The notes under the pieces were generated by a model. The model made no database searches, had not been told where the DNA came from, and saw only the letters and a list, made by a program, of their open reading frames with translations. Below are positions 1 to 6,708 of a stretch of DNA of 64,000 bases, in pieces. Source of the stretch: JAWVFM01 sp038237625. Lineage in GTDB: Bacteria > Actinomycetota > Thermoleophilia > Solirubrobacterales > 70-9. Where the stretch lies: the NCBI GenBank assembly GCA_038237625.1, contig JBBRYM010000003.1, forward strand, positions 186,001-250,000, written 5' to 3'. The position numbers were made by a program, and so were the translations under genes. Numbering within the stretch: the first letter of the stretch is position 1; each line of letters begins with the position of its first letter.

Positions 1-2
1 AA

Positions 3-191
3 AGGATCATCGAGACGCAGGGCGGCGAGTTCGTCGCCTTTATCCGCGTGCGGGGCCGTGGCAGAGGTAGCGGCATGCAGATCGATAACGCCATCGCGTG
101 GGTGGTGGCGCTTCGAGACGACAAGATCGTTCGGATCGTCGTCTACGAGGAGCAAGCCGAAGCCCTCGAAGCCGCCGGACTGTCGGAGTAG
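3..191 (+). CDS. SnoaL/NTF2-like domain protein, C-terminal part (5' end outside window)
   Basis: Only the last 62 codons are present. The stretch reads as the second half of a small cone-shaped NTF2/SnoaL-like protein: alternating beta-strands (FVAFIRVRGRG, AIAWVVALRDDKIVRIVVYE) followed by the tail EALEAAGLSE. That same tail closes the next three genes, so this is a further member of the tandem family. The stop TAG is followed by GCG and then the ATG of the next gene. The GGAG formed by the last Ser-Glu codons is the likely ribosome binding site for that gene. The family covers ketosteroid isomerases, polyketide cyclases and many unknowns, so no substrate can be given. Confidence 0.75.
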   Translation, partial: RIIETQGGEFVAFIRVRGRGRGSGMQIDNAIAWVVALRDDKIVRIVVYEEQAEALEAAGLSE

Positions 192-194
192 GCG

Positions 195-596
195 ATGTCG
201 AAGGAGAACGTGGAGATCGTGCGGCGTCTCTTCGCCGCTTACACGCAGGGCGATCCAGAGAAGTTCTTCGAGCTTCTGGATCCCCACATCGTGTGGATCA
301 ACTACGCCTCGCATCCTGAATCGAGACCCTTCATCGGTCACGAGGGCGTCGTGGAGTGGCTGAAGGCCTTCCAGGCGGACATTCGCGGCTTTCGGATCGA
401 CGTGGCGGAGATCATCGACGGAGGCGGCGATCAGGTCATCGCCGTCAACGAAGCGCGTGGCACAGGCGCGACCAGCGGCGTTCCATTGGAACTTCGATTT
501 GCAGCCGTTGTCACACTCCTCAACGGAAAGATCGTCCGCGTACAGGGGTTCGAGACCCGGGCAAAGGCCCTGGAAGCAGCCGGGCTGTCGGAGTAG
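195..596 (+). CDS. SnoaL/NTF2-like family protein (array member 2)
   Basis: A 133-residue protein of the size usual for single-domain NTF2/SnoaL folds. It begins MSKENVEIVRRLFAAY with an N-terminal helix, has the central DPHIVWINYASHPESRPFIGHEGV segment typical of SnoaL-like proteins (a catastrophe of function names in this family makes a specific reaction unsafe), and ends EALEAAGLSE. The ATG lies three bases after the previous stop with GGAG six bases upstream, inside the preceding gene. It is followed by the next paralogue with the same spacing, so the array is surely one transcript. Soluble cytoplasmic protein; substrate unknown. Confidence 0.85.
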   Translation: MSKENVEIVRRLFAAYTQGDPEKFFELLDPHIVWINYASHPESRPFIGHEGVVEWLKAFQADIRGFRIDVAEIIDGGGDQVIAVNEARGTGATSGVPLELRFAAVVTLLNGKIVRVQGFETRAKALEAAGLSE

Positions 597-599
597 GCG

Positions 600-998
600 A
601 TGGCGCAGGAGAACGTGGAGATCGTCCGGCGGGTCTACCAACGGTGGGGCACCGGAGGCTTCGAAGCGGCCGCTCCCGACCTCGATCCTCATGTGATGTT
701 TGTTGTTCGGCCTCCCTTCCCGGAGTCGGGTATTTTCGTCGGGCTTGGTTCGATCGGGGCGTATATGCAGGAGTTCTTGAAGCAGTGGGCGCGCTTCACC
801 CTTGAGCCGACCGACCTCCAGGCTGTGGGCGACACGGTTGTGGCCCGGGTCGCCCAGCGTTCGAAGGGCAGGGCGAGTGGGATCGACACCGAGGGCACGT
901 ACTTCATGCTGTTCACGTTCCGTGGCGGAAAGATTCTTTGGATTGAGACCGTGCTGGACGAAGGTGAAGCCCTGGAAGCCGCCGGGCTGTCGGAGTAG
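600..998 (+). CDS. SnoaL/NTF2-like family protein (array member 3)
   Basis: 132 residues, starting MAQENVEIVRRVYQRW and ending EALEAAGLSE. Members 2 and 3 agree closely over the first 12 and last 12 residues but differ widely in the middle (here DLDPHVMFVVRPPFPESGIF). That pattern suits paralogues whose pocket-lining residues have diverged. Start is fixed by the GGAG in the previous gene's final codons and the TAG-GCG-ATG spacing. Same frame and same transcript as its neighbours. Function unknown beyond the fold. Confidence 0.85.
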   Translation: MAQENVEIVRRVYQRWGTGGFEAAAPDLDPHVMFVVRPPFPESGIFVGLGSIGAYMQEFLKQWARFTLEPTDLQAVGDTVVARVAQRSKGRASGIDTEGTYFMLFTFRGGKILWIETVLDEGEALEAAGLSE

Positions 999-1001
999 GC
1001 G

Positions 1002-1409
1002 ATGTCGGAGGAGAACGTGGAGATCGCGCTCAGCTGCTACCAGGCCTTCACGCGCGGTGACGTCGAGTTCATCCTCGACCGCGTCAACGATGACGTGAGT
1101 TGGCATCCTGCGAACGCTCCGCTGCTGGGAATGGGCGCCATGCACGGCAAGGAGCGTCTTAGAACGTATTTCACCAGGGACATGGCAGAAGCCTTTACCG
1201 GACTCACGACGGAGGCCCTCCAGGCCGAGGACCTTGGCGAAAACGGGGTTCTTATCCAGTCGCGCTATGAGGGTGCGGGCCGCGCGAGTGGCGCGCCGGT
1301 GAGACTCGACACGTTCTCCCTCTTCCGCTTCCGTGAAGGCAAGATCGCGAGCTTCTTCGACTACGACACGCGGGCCGAAGCCCTCGAAGCCGCCGGGCTG
1401 TCGGAGTAG
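1002..1409 (+). CDS. SnoaL/NTF2-like family protein (array member 4)
   Basis: 135 residues, starting MSEENVEIALSCYQAF and ending EALEAAGLSE. The middle carries NDDVSWHPANAPLLGMGAMHGKERLRTYF, which fits the SnoaL pattern of an acidic/aromatic pocket followed by a helix beginning G-x-x-x-L-R. Last member to carry the conserved tail, and therefore the last that provides an embedded ribosome binding site. Spacing to both neighbours is one codon plus stop. Confidence 0.85.
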   Translation: MSEENVEIALSCYQAFTRGDVEFILDRVNDDVSWHPANAPLLGMGAMHGKERLRTYFTRDMAEAFTGLTTEALQAEDLGENGVLIQSRYEGAGRASGAPVRLDTFSLFRFREGKIASFFDYDTRAEALEAAGLSE

Positions 1410-1412
1410 GCG

Positions 1413-1811
1413 ATGTCAAAGGAGAACGTCAATCTGATTCGTGAGGGCTACGAGGCGCTGAGCCGCCAAGACATCGCGGCCTGGCTTCAGGGTGTCGACC
1501 CTGATGTCGAACTTCACGAGTTGGCCGAGATACCCGACACAGCCGTCTACCGTGGACGCGAGGGCTTGCGACAGTGGGCGGAAGCAGCCCTGGAGCTTGT
1601 CGAAGACTGGCGATGGGAACCCGAGGAGTTCATCCAGAACTCCGGCGGGATCGTTGTAGTCCGCGTCCGCTTCACCGCCCGTGGCCGCGGGAGCGGCGCT
1701 CCCGTTGATCAGGTCATTTTCCACGTCCTCGATGTGCGTGACGGCAAAGTCGCTGTGATTCGTGGCTTCCTCGACCAGGAGGACGCCGTTAGAGAAAACC
1801 CCCCTGACTAG
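1413..1811 (+). CDS. SnoaL/NTF2-like family protein (array member 5, terminal)
   Basis: 132 residues, starting MSKENVNLIREGYEAL. It contains DPDVELHELAEIPDTAVYRGREGLRQW, the clearest SnoaL-like core of the array. It lacks the EALEAAGLSE tail and ends VRENPPD. It has no downstream gene, which supports the idea that the tail of the others is kept partly for its DNA sequence. The stop codon sits inside the hairpin at 1795-1820. Confidence 0.85.
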   Translation: MSKENVNLIREGYEALSRQDIAAWLQGVDPDVELHELAEIPDTAVYRGREGLRQWAEAALELVEDWRWEPEEFIQNSGGIVVVRVRFTARGRGSGAPVDQVIFHVLDVRDGKVAVIRGFLDQEDAVRENPPD

Positions 1812-1820
1812 CAGGGGTTT
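1795..1820 (-). terminator. Rho-independent terminator, probably the original tRNA-Glu terminator
   Basis: Read on the minus strand the region forms a CCCCTG/CAGGGG stem with a short loop and runs into TTTTCTC. It starts only a few bases beyond the tRNA-Glu-derived repeat at 1827-1847, the distance expected of a tRNA terminator. It may also end the plus-strand NTF2 operon, although the plus side has only three T residues. Inference: it belonged to tRNA-Glu before the element at 1827-23754 separated them. Confidence 0.6.
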
Positions 1821-1826
1821 CAAGAG

Positions 1827-1847
1827 GCACCGCTACGGGGATTCGAA
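1827..1847. repeat. Direct repeat of tRNA-Glu 3' end (att site, left)
   Basis: Twenty-one bases identical to 23734-23754, which there form the T-loop, T-stem and acceptor 3' strand of tRNA-Glu plus one base. Identity stops abruptly on both sides, and no other part of a tRNA can be folded here. This is what an attachment-site duplication left by integration at a tRNA 3' end looks like. Confidence 0.75.
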
Positions 1848-2276
1848 TTCTCTGCACCCCCGCGTGAGACGTCGATTTTCTCGCAACGTCCGCGATCTTT
1901 GAGCCGCTGAGGACCGCTCAGAAGCGCTCTCCGCAGGGTTCATTTGGCGCGCATTTGGCGCGCAGCCGGCCTTGACAAAGGCATCTGCGTTCGGAGTGTC
2001 GCTCCTCGCGCGAAGCAGGAGCCCACTGTCATGCATCATCACCGCCACCCCGCGGGACCTACGCTTCCAAAGAATGCCTTCGACATATCGGACATCGGCG
2101 ACCCGGCCGGCGGCGATCGTCGCGTGGAGTCGCATCGGCCCAGCGGACTCCCTTAGGAATCGGTACGAGGAGAGTTTCTCTACCTGCTTGTGAAACCGGC
2201 GGAGGCGACGGGTTTCCAACGGATCGAACGGCGTCAAGCACACCTTGAGCGGAAGAGGGGCTTCTGTCTCAGCCAT
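1833..2276 (-). CDS. Hypothetical protein, chimeric C-terminus reading into the att site
   Basis: I do not recognise this protein. From the ATG at 2276 it begins MAETEAPLPLKVCLTPFDPL followed by a basic helix (ETRRLRRFHKQVEKLSSYRF). The reading frame continues through low-complexity sequence into the tRNA-derived repeat, where it stops, so the last 30 or so residues are probably not native. A start at 2417 is also open but would overlap the upstream gene by 83 bases. It is the last gene of a minus-strand unit with the genes at 2335-3600 and 3675-5945. Possibly a 3'-truncated gene. Confidence 0.4.
   Translation of the reverse strand: MAETEAPLPLKVCLTPFDPLETRRLRRFHKQVEKLSSYRFLRESAGPMRLHATIAAGRVADVRYVEGILWKRRSRGVAVMMHDSGLLLRARSDTPNADAFVKAGCAPNARQMNPAESASERSSAAQRSRTLRENRRLTRGCREFESP
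1941..1964. repeat. Tandem TTTGGCGCGC repeat, left copy
   Basis: Two consecutive copies of catttggcgcg followed by ca. A near-identical tandem in the same orientation is found at 23663-23687, just inside the other end of the element. Known tyrosine integrases bind short repeated arm sites on both sides of the core, and this arrangement fits that. The binding role is inference. Confidence 0.6.
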
Positions 2277-2334
2277 TCCCGAACTGATATCGCGAAGCCC
2301 CGACGTAACGCGTGTACCCGCAGCCGTGCGACGC

Positions 2335-3600
2335 CTATTCCCCCCGGTCGTCCTCCACGTCACTAGGGACGATGCGCCACTTGCCCTTCGTGGCCGGTAC
2401 CTGCCGGCTGATGACAATGTAATCGTGGTCGCCCTCGCCTAGGTTCACCTCCGCATCAGATACGGGTTGCGCCTCGGCCATGCGTTGGTTCAGCTTGGCC
2501 ACGGTTTCCCGGTCGGCCTCCTGATCGCGTGGCTTTCCGAGCTCGGCCTCGTGGCGTTTAGCGACCTCGCGCCAGTCGCGTCGCATATGCGCGTCCCAAA
2601 GCCGCGTGATTACGTTGTCGATGCCGGGTGGCGGATACGACGCGAATCCCAGGACGCCGAGCCGCTTGATCTCCTCCGGCAGGCGGTCGTAATGCTCGTC
2701 GAACTCGCGGAGTGCGGCCTTGAGCTCGTCGGCCTCCAAATACGACTGTTCCTCGCGCAGGAAGAGGGGCACCGTACGCCCGTGCAGCTTGTCGCCGGAC
2801 GTGAAGGCTTTCGCGAACGGCAGGTAGTAGAGGTAGGCCATGTCGGCCTTGTTGCTCGCACGCTGGCCAGAGATAAACCCGCGGTGAATGCCGAGGTAGA
2901 AGAGCAAGTCGACCTTGAAGACGTGTGTTGTGTATGGCGCGAACCGCTCGAGCGATGGCCTACCCGCCGCTTCCCAGCGCGCGAGGGCGTGGCGCCGATA
3001 TTCGTCAGGCACGTCGAGCGCCTCGAACGCCAGTTTGAGCACTTGAGAGTGGCTGCTCGCACAGAAGCGGTCGATGAAGGATTTGAGCTGATCGAGATCG
3101 GAGATCTTGGCGTCACTCGGAACGATGTTCTTGAGCATGCCGACGAGGCTGGCGGGGTCCTGTTGGGAAAGCTCGGCCCGCCAGGCTCTCGCCGCGACGC
3201 GCTCGACCTCAAGGAAGTCGTGCTCTCGCCAGCGCAACAGGGCCGCGTGCTCAGGGAACTCGTCGACGTGCAGGCCGATGGTGCCGTCCGGTGCGACCTT
3301 GGTGTCGCCGCCGCCGATCATCGGCTGGCCCGTCATCGCGATCTCGGCGCCGGCCAGTTCGTTCTGAAGCATGTCGCGGTGGTGGACGTTCGGCGCCGCA
3401 CCCGACGGCGTCTTCTCGGCCAGCATCCCGACGAGGGTCTCCGGGTCCTTGCCCTCCGCCACGTCCTTTTCGAGGTCGGCTAGCGTCTCGACATAGAACA
3501 CTGGGACGACGTTGGCGGTGAGGAACGCATCGAGCCACACTGCCTCGTCCATGCTGAGCGCCTGAAGCGCGGACTTGTCGAAGATCGTGGCCGGACCCAT
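2335..3600 (-). CDS. Unknown protein with PIN-like N-terminus
   Basis: 421 residues. The N-terminus (IFDKSALQALSMDEAVWLD, then VVPVFYVETLADLEKD) has the pattern of PIN-like nucleases: an early Asp (D8) at the end of a first strand, a helix, and a second strand leading to Glu/Asp residues. The rest is helical, with no motif I can name, and ends in a charged segment. It begins 74 bases after the zinc-ribbon/HEPN-like gene on the same strand, so they are probably co-transcribed. It lies in an island with restriction-modification genes, which suggests a defence role. The PIN call rests on pattern only; it could be another Rossmann-like fold. Confidence 0.6.
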   Translation of the reverse strand: MGPATIFDKSALQALSMDEAVWLDAFLTANVVPVFYVETLADLEKDVAEGKDPETLVGMLAEKTPSGAAPNVHHRDMLQNELAGAEIAMTGQPMIGGGDTKVAPDGTIGLHVDEFPEHAALLRWREHDFLEVERVAARAWRAELSQQDPASLVGMLKNIVPSDAKISDLDQLKSFIDRFCASSHSQVLKLAFEALDVPDEYRRHALARWEAAGRPSLERFAPYTTHVFKVDLLFYLGIHRGFISGQRASNKADMAYLYYLPFAKAFTSGDKLHGRTVPLFLREEQSYLEADELKAALREFDEHYDRLPEEIKRLGVLGFASYPPPGIDNVITRLWDAHMRRDWREVAKRHEAELGKPRDQEADRETVAKLNQRMAEAQPVSDAEVNLGEGDHDYIVISRQVPATKGKWRIVPSDVEDDRGE

Positions 3601-3674
3601 GTGGCGATCCTTCCACGCGCGCGAGACGGGATGCGCCGTCTGCCGGCGTTACCGCGACAGCTCTCGATCCGATC

Positions 3675-5945
3675 TCAGTCGCGACCAAAACGCGGTGGCC
3701 ATGAGATCCCGCGCTTGTCCGCCCAAGCGGTGAGTCCTGTCAGCTGGTCGCACAATCGGCGCCACTCATTCGACCCGTCGGCCGCACTCCTGGCACCCGC
3801 CGCGAGACGTTCGAGCTTGTCCAGCAGTCGGTCAAACTCGCGACGTTCCTTCCGATGCGGTCTGACCAACTGGTCGAGGTACGCAACCCGCTGGGCGAGC
3901 CGGTCGAGCGCTTCGTCGGGTTCGAGGCCGGCCGCCAGTTCTTGCAAGGCGGTCACGGCAACGACCTTGGCGTCGAGAACAGCGATCTCGAGAATGGCCT
4001 CGGTCGGCTCCCTGCCGCTATTGATCATCGCGTTCAACGTCACCTCTTGAACCGCGAGGTCCTTCATCGCCGGCTCGGCATCGGTCGCTCGGCGAAGGAG
4101 GACGCCGTCAATCGCGATTAGCTCCTCGCCGTCGTCGGCTCTCACCGTATATCGATCGCGATCCCGTGCGATCGTGATCATTCCCGTGAGGGGTGGGACG
4201 AGGAGAGTGGGGTCAGTGGCATCCGGGTGCGCTATGACGACGGTGGCCCCGCCATCCTCGATGTCGGTGACGGTGAACCCATGCGCGCTGAAGGAGAACG
4301 TGGCGCTCAGAATCGTGACGTCCCCGGCATCGGCTTCGCCCAGCCAACTCGGAGTGACCTCTAGGTCCTCGCGCACAACCAAACATGCCCATGCAGCATC
4401 GAACCCGGCGAGCGCACTGACTAAGGAGTCCACGGTTCTCTCCAGCCTTTCCCGGGACCAGCTTTGTCCGGTCTTGAGATCGCGGACCTCATCCTTCTCG
4501 GTGTCCCAACGGTATTGGGAATGCGCGGCGGCGTTGCGGAGCGCCACGTCCGCCACGCCACCGAACTCTTGGAGGGCTGGGTCAGCCGAGGCCTCGAGCT
4601 GCTGTACGAGGGCCCCCAGCATCGGCGTCTCATCCTCAGCGAAAGGCTCCTGGCCGCGCTCAATCTGACCTAGCTCGAGAGCAAGAGCGCCGAGCGTCCG
4701 ATAGCTGGACTCCAGAAGTTCGCGGTGCGCACCGAGAAGTGCTGCGATTACGAGTTCGTCGTCGATCTCCTCGTCCTGAGCCACCTTCGACAGAAGACGG
4801 AACTCCTTCTGGATACGACTGGCGGCCGCCAGGATCAGCGGCGCCTGCTCAGCAGCCCGGCCAACGACAGCCTCTACGGCAGCCCGATCGCCCGCGAGAG
4901 CGCGCCCGATCAAGTCATGGCCAAGCCGTGCAAGGCGGTGGGCGACGAGTGGCCTGTCGAGCGTGGCCATCGTCGCGGCCGGGACGACAAGGAGAGCGCT
5001 CGCGTCGCCTTTGGCGGCACCCGGACCAATGACACCGTCGAAGTAGCGCGACGCCGCCTCGCCGAGAGCTTTGTAGGGCTCGGCCTCATCGGAGAATGCC
5101 CCGACAATCGCCTCAAAGACGAGCTGGCCGTGCTCATCGGTGTAGATGCCCTCCTTGCCGAGAGCAAGGGATATGCGGGCATCCTCGTCAGGAATAGCCC
5201 AGGCCGGCAACTCGTCCATAACCCGGCTGAATCTCTCGTCGAACGGGGAATTCTCAAGCCGCTCCCGAACCATCTCCGCCGCCTCACTCGCTTGGCCCAT
5301 GGATGTGGAGGTCAACGCCCGAAGAAAGCTGTCGACGATCTCGGCGGCCCAGCGGCCGATGTCGATCGCGACATCTCGCAGCTCGATTGCTGGACCCTCG
5401 GCATGAAAGCGCCCGAGTTCCCACAGGTCGCCACGCAGGACGCGGATCTTCCCGATGTACTCGAGGATCGTCTGTCGGGCACGGCCACCGACGACGCTCG
5501 GGTCCTCTAGGTCGAGCGTAGCCAGATCGTTTCCGAGCCTGGCAAACGCGGCCGCTTTGGGAATCACGTTGAGGTCAACGAAGCAGGCGACGAACTGATC
5601 AACGCTGAGGGCTACCTCCGCCTCCGGGGGTTCGTCGAAGGTGGCGACGAGTTCCAAGGCGTCGACGGCCAATGAGGCGAAGGCCTTGCCCCGCATCCGT
5701 TCGAGCTCACCAGGCTCGACCTCTGGTATCTCGGCCCCACAATCTGGACACGTTCCGGGTGGGCGCGCCACCTCGCAATTCGGGCAAGTCGCGGCAGCAA
5801 AGACAAGCGCGATCCGGAAGCTGCCGGTCTCGTCTTGTTGCGGCCCTGATTCGCTCACCGTGGTCAGGGTAGGTGGGTTGTCGGCGCGTGCTCGGAGTAC
5901 CGACGCTCGCCATGCACCACGCGGCTCGTTGAGATCAGACCCCAT
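3675..5945 (-). CDS. Large unknown protein with zinc ribbon and HEPN-like RNase motif
   Basis: 756 residues. Near the N-terminus four cysteines (C54-x2-C57, C66-x2-C69) form a zinc ribbon. The long middle is alpha-helical. At 470-475 the segment LRNAAAHSQYRW matches the R-x4-H catalytic motif of HEPN ribonucleases, preceded by an acidic helix. The C-terminal 230 residues mix beta-rich and coiled-coil-like segments. The first gene of a unit with the PIN-like gene downstream. The start at 5945 has only a weak ribosome binding site; a GTG 29 codons further in is possible. No family name is offered. The HEPN assignment is an inference from motif and helical context. Confidence 0.65.
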   Translation of the reverse strand: MGSDLNEPRGAWRASVLRARADNPPTLTTVSESGPQQDETGSFRIALVFAAATCPNCEVARPPGTCPDCGAEIPEVEPGELERMRGKAFASLAVDALELVATFDEPPEAEVALSVDQFVACFVDLNVIPKAAAFARLGNDLATLDLEDPSVVGGRARQTILEYIGKIRVLRGDLWELGRFHAEGPAIELRDVAIDIGRWAAEIVDSFLRALTSTSMGQASEAAEMVRERLENSPFDERFSRVMDELPAWAIPDEDARISLALGKEGIYTDEHGQLVFEAIVGAFSDEAEPYKALGEAASRYFDGVIGPGAAKGDASALLVVPAATMATLDRPLVAHRLARLGHDLIGRALAGDRAAVEAVVGRAAEQAPLILAAASRIQKEFRLLSKVAQDEEIDDELVIAALLGAHRELLESSYRTLGALALELGQIERGQEPFAEDETPMLGALVQQLEASADPALQEFGGVADVALRNAAAHSQYRWDTEKDEVRDLKTGQSWSRERLERTVDSLVSALAGFDAAWACLVVREDLEVTPSWLGEADAGDVTILSATFSFSAHGFTVTDIEDGGATVVIAHPDATDPTLLVPPLTGMITIARDRDRYTVRADDGEELIAIDGVLLRRATDAEPAMKDLAVQEVTLNAMINSGREPTEAILEIAVLDAKVVAVTALQELAAGLEPDEALDRLAQRVAYLDQLVRPHRKERREFDRLLDKLERLAAGARSAADGSNEWRRLCDQLTGLTAWADKRGISWPPRFGRD

Positions 5946-6668
5946 GTCCGACCGAGGCTACGCAGTGCCCCGGAGCAGGGCATGGCGACTTGACAGCGAT
6001 CGGCAGCCGTCGCCCCCTTGCAGGCATCAGATGGCGCTTCCCCATTCGCGTGAAAGCGAAAACGGCACCCGTCCGCCCGCCTTTACTCCCCTGCCTGAAC
6101 CCGGTTTCTCTTCGACAGGTGGCCGGCACGCTTGGCTCACCGACGCCTGGCGCAAGGTGGACGTGTCCGTTCCGAGGGTCGATCGTGAACAGGCTCTTCC
6201 TCGCGAACCCGACATAGACATCCACCTGGCTGACGCCTCGAAGCGCCAGCTTGATCGGTCCGAGCGCGAAGAATGGCCCGTGGACTCCGTAACAGTTGGC
6301 TGGCAGCGCGAACGTCCCGCTGATCGGATGATCGAGCTGAACGGTCGCGATCGCACCAATGATGTTGCGGCCTTTCGCATTGATTTCCCGATGGCACCGA
6401 GCGAGTAGCCACCCGCCTCCCTGATCAGGGGCCGAAGCGAGGAATCGCGTGCGATCACGCTGCGTGCCTGCGCCTTCTCGGCTGGCGTCAGTCCGTGCGG
6501 GGATGCGGAATGCGGCCGATGAACGGCCTGTAGGCGGTAGGTGTCGGACCCCACAGGCGATTCTGCGACCGATGAGGGCTCCGACTGGCTTCCGGATCCA
6601 GCTCCACACCCGGCGCCGGCAAGGAGCATCGAGCCGAAGAGCGCGGCCGTCGAAGTCTTTAGCAACAA
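5935..6668 (-). pseudogene. Lipoprotein-like gene interrupted by a frameshift
   Basis: The 5' part (from 6668) encodes a lipoprotein signal, MLLKTSTAALFGSMLLAGAGC, then LTPAEKAQARSVIARD and an extracellular domain start. Near 6389-6391 the sensible reading moves to another frame (REINAKGRNIIGAI, then LPANCYGVHGPFFALGPIKL and VYVGFARKSLFTIDPRNGHV), which runs to 5935. Adding one base near 6391 joins GAI to REINAKG. The 3' end overlaps the start of the next gene by 11 bases. The protein is otherwise unknown. The shift could be decay or a sequence error. Confidence 0.5.
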
Positions 6669-6708
6669 GGCGATTGAGCCTGACCCTATCCGCCGCTTCC
6701 CCCGCGAG

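Noticed and set aside
1827..1900. A second tRNA gene next to the NTF2 array
   Set aside because: Only the T-arm and acceptor 3' strand match; no D-arm, anticodon arm or 5' acceptor strand can be found, so it is an att duplication rather than a tRNA.
2467..3483. Long plus-strand ORF (338 codons) opposite the PIN-like gene
   Set aside because: Composition (Leu/Val/Glu/Arg runs, no fold pattern) is that of the antisense of a high-GC gene; the minus-strand frame has protein-like features and a normal start.
3675..5945. Zinc ribbon as evidence for a topoisomerase or primase
   Set aside because: Beyond the four cysteines no catalytic motif of those families appears in the 756 residues.
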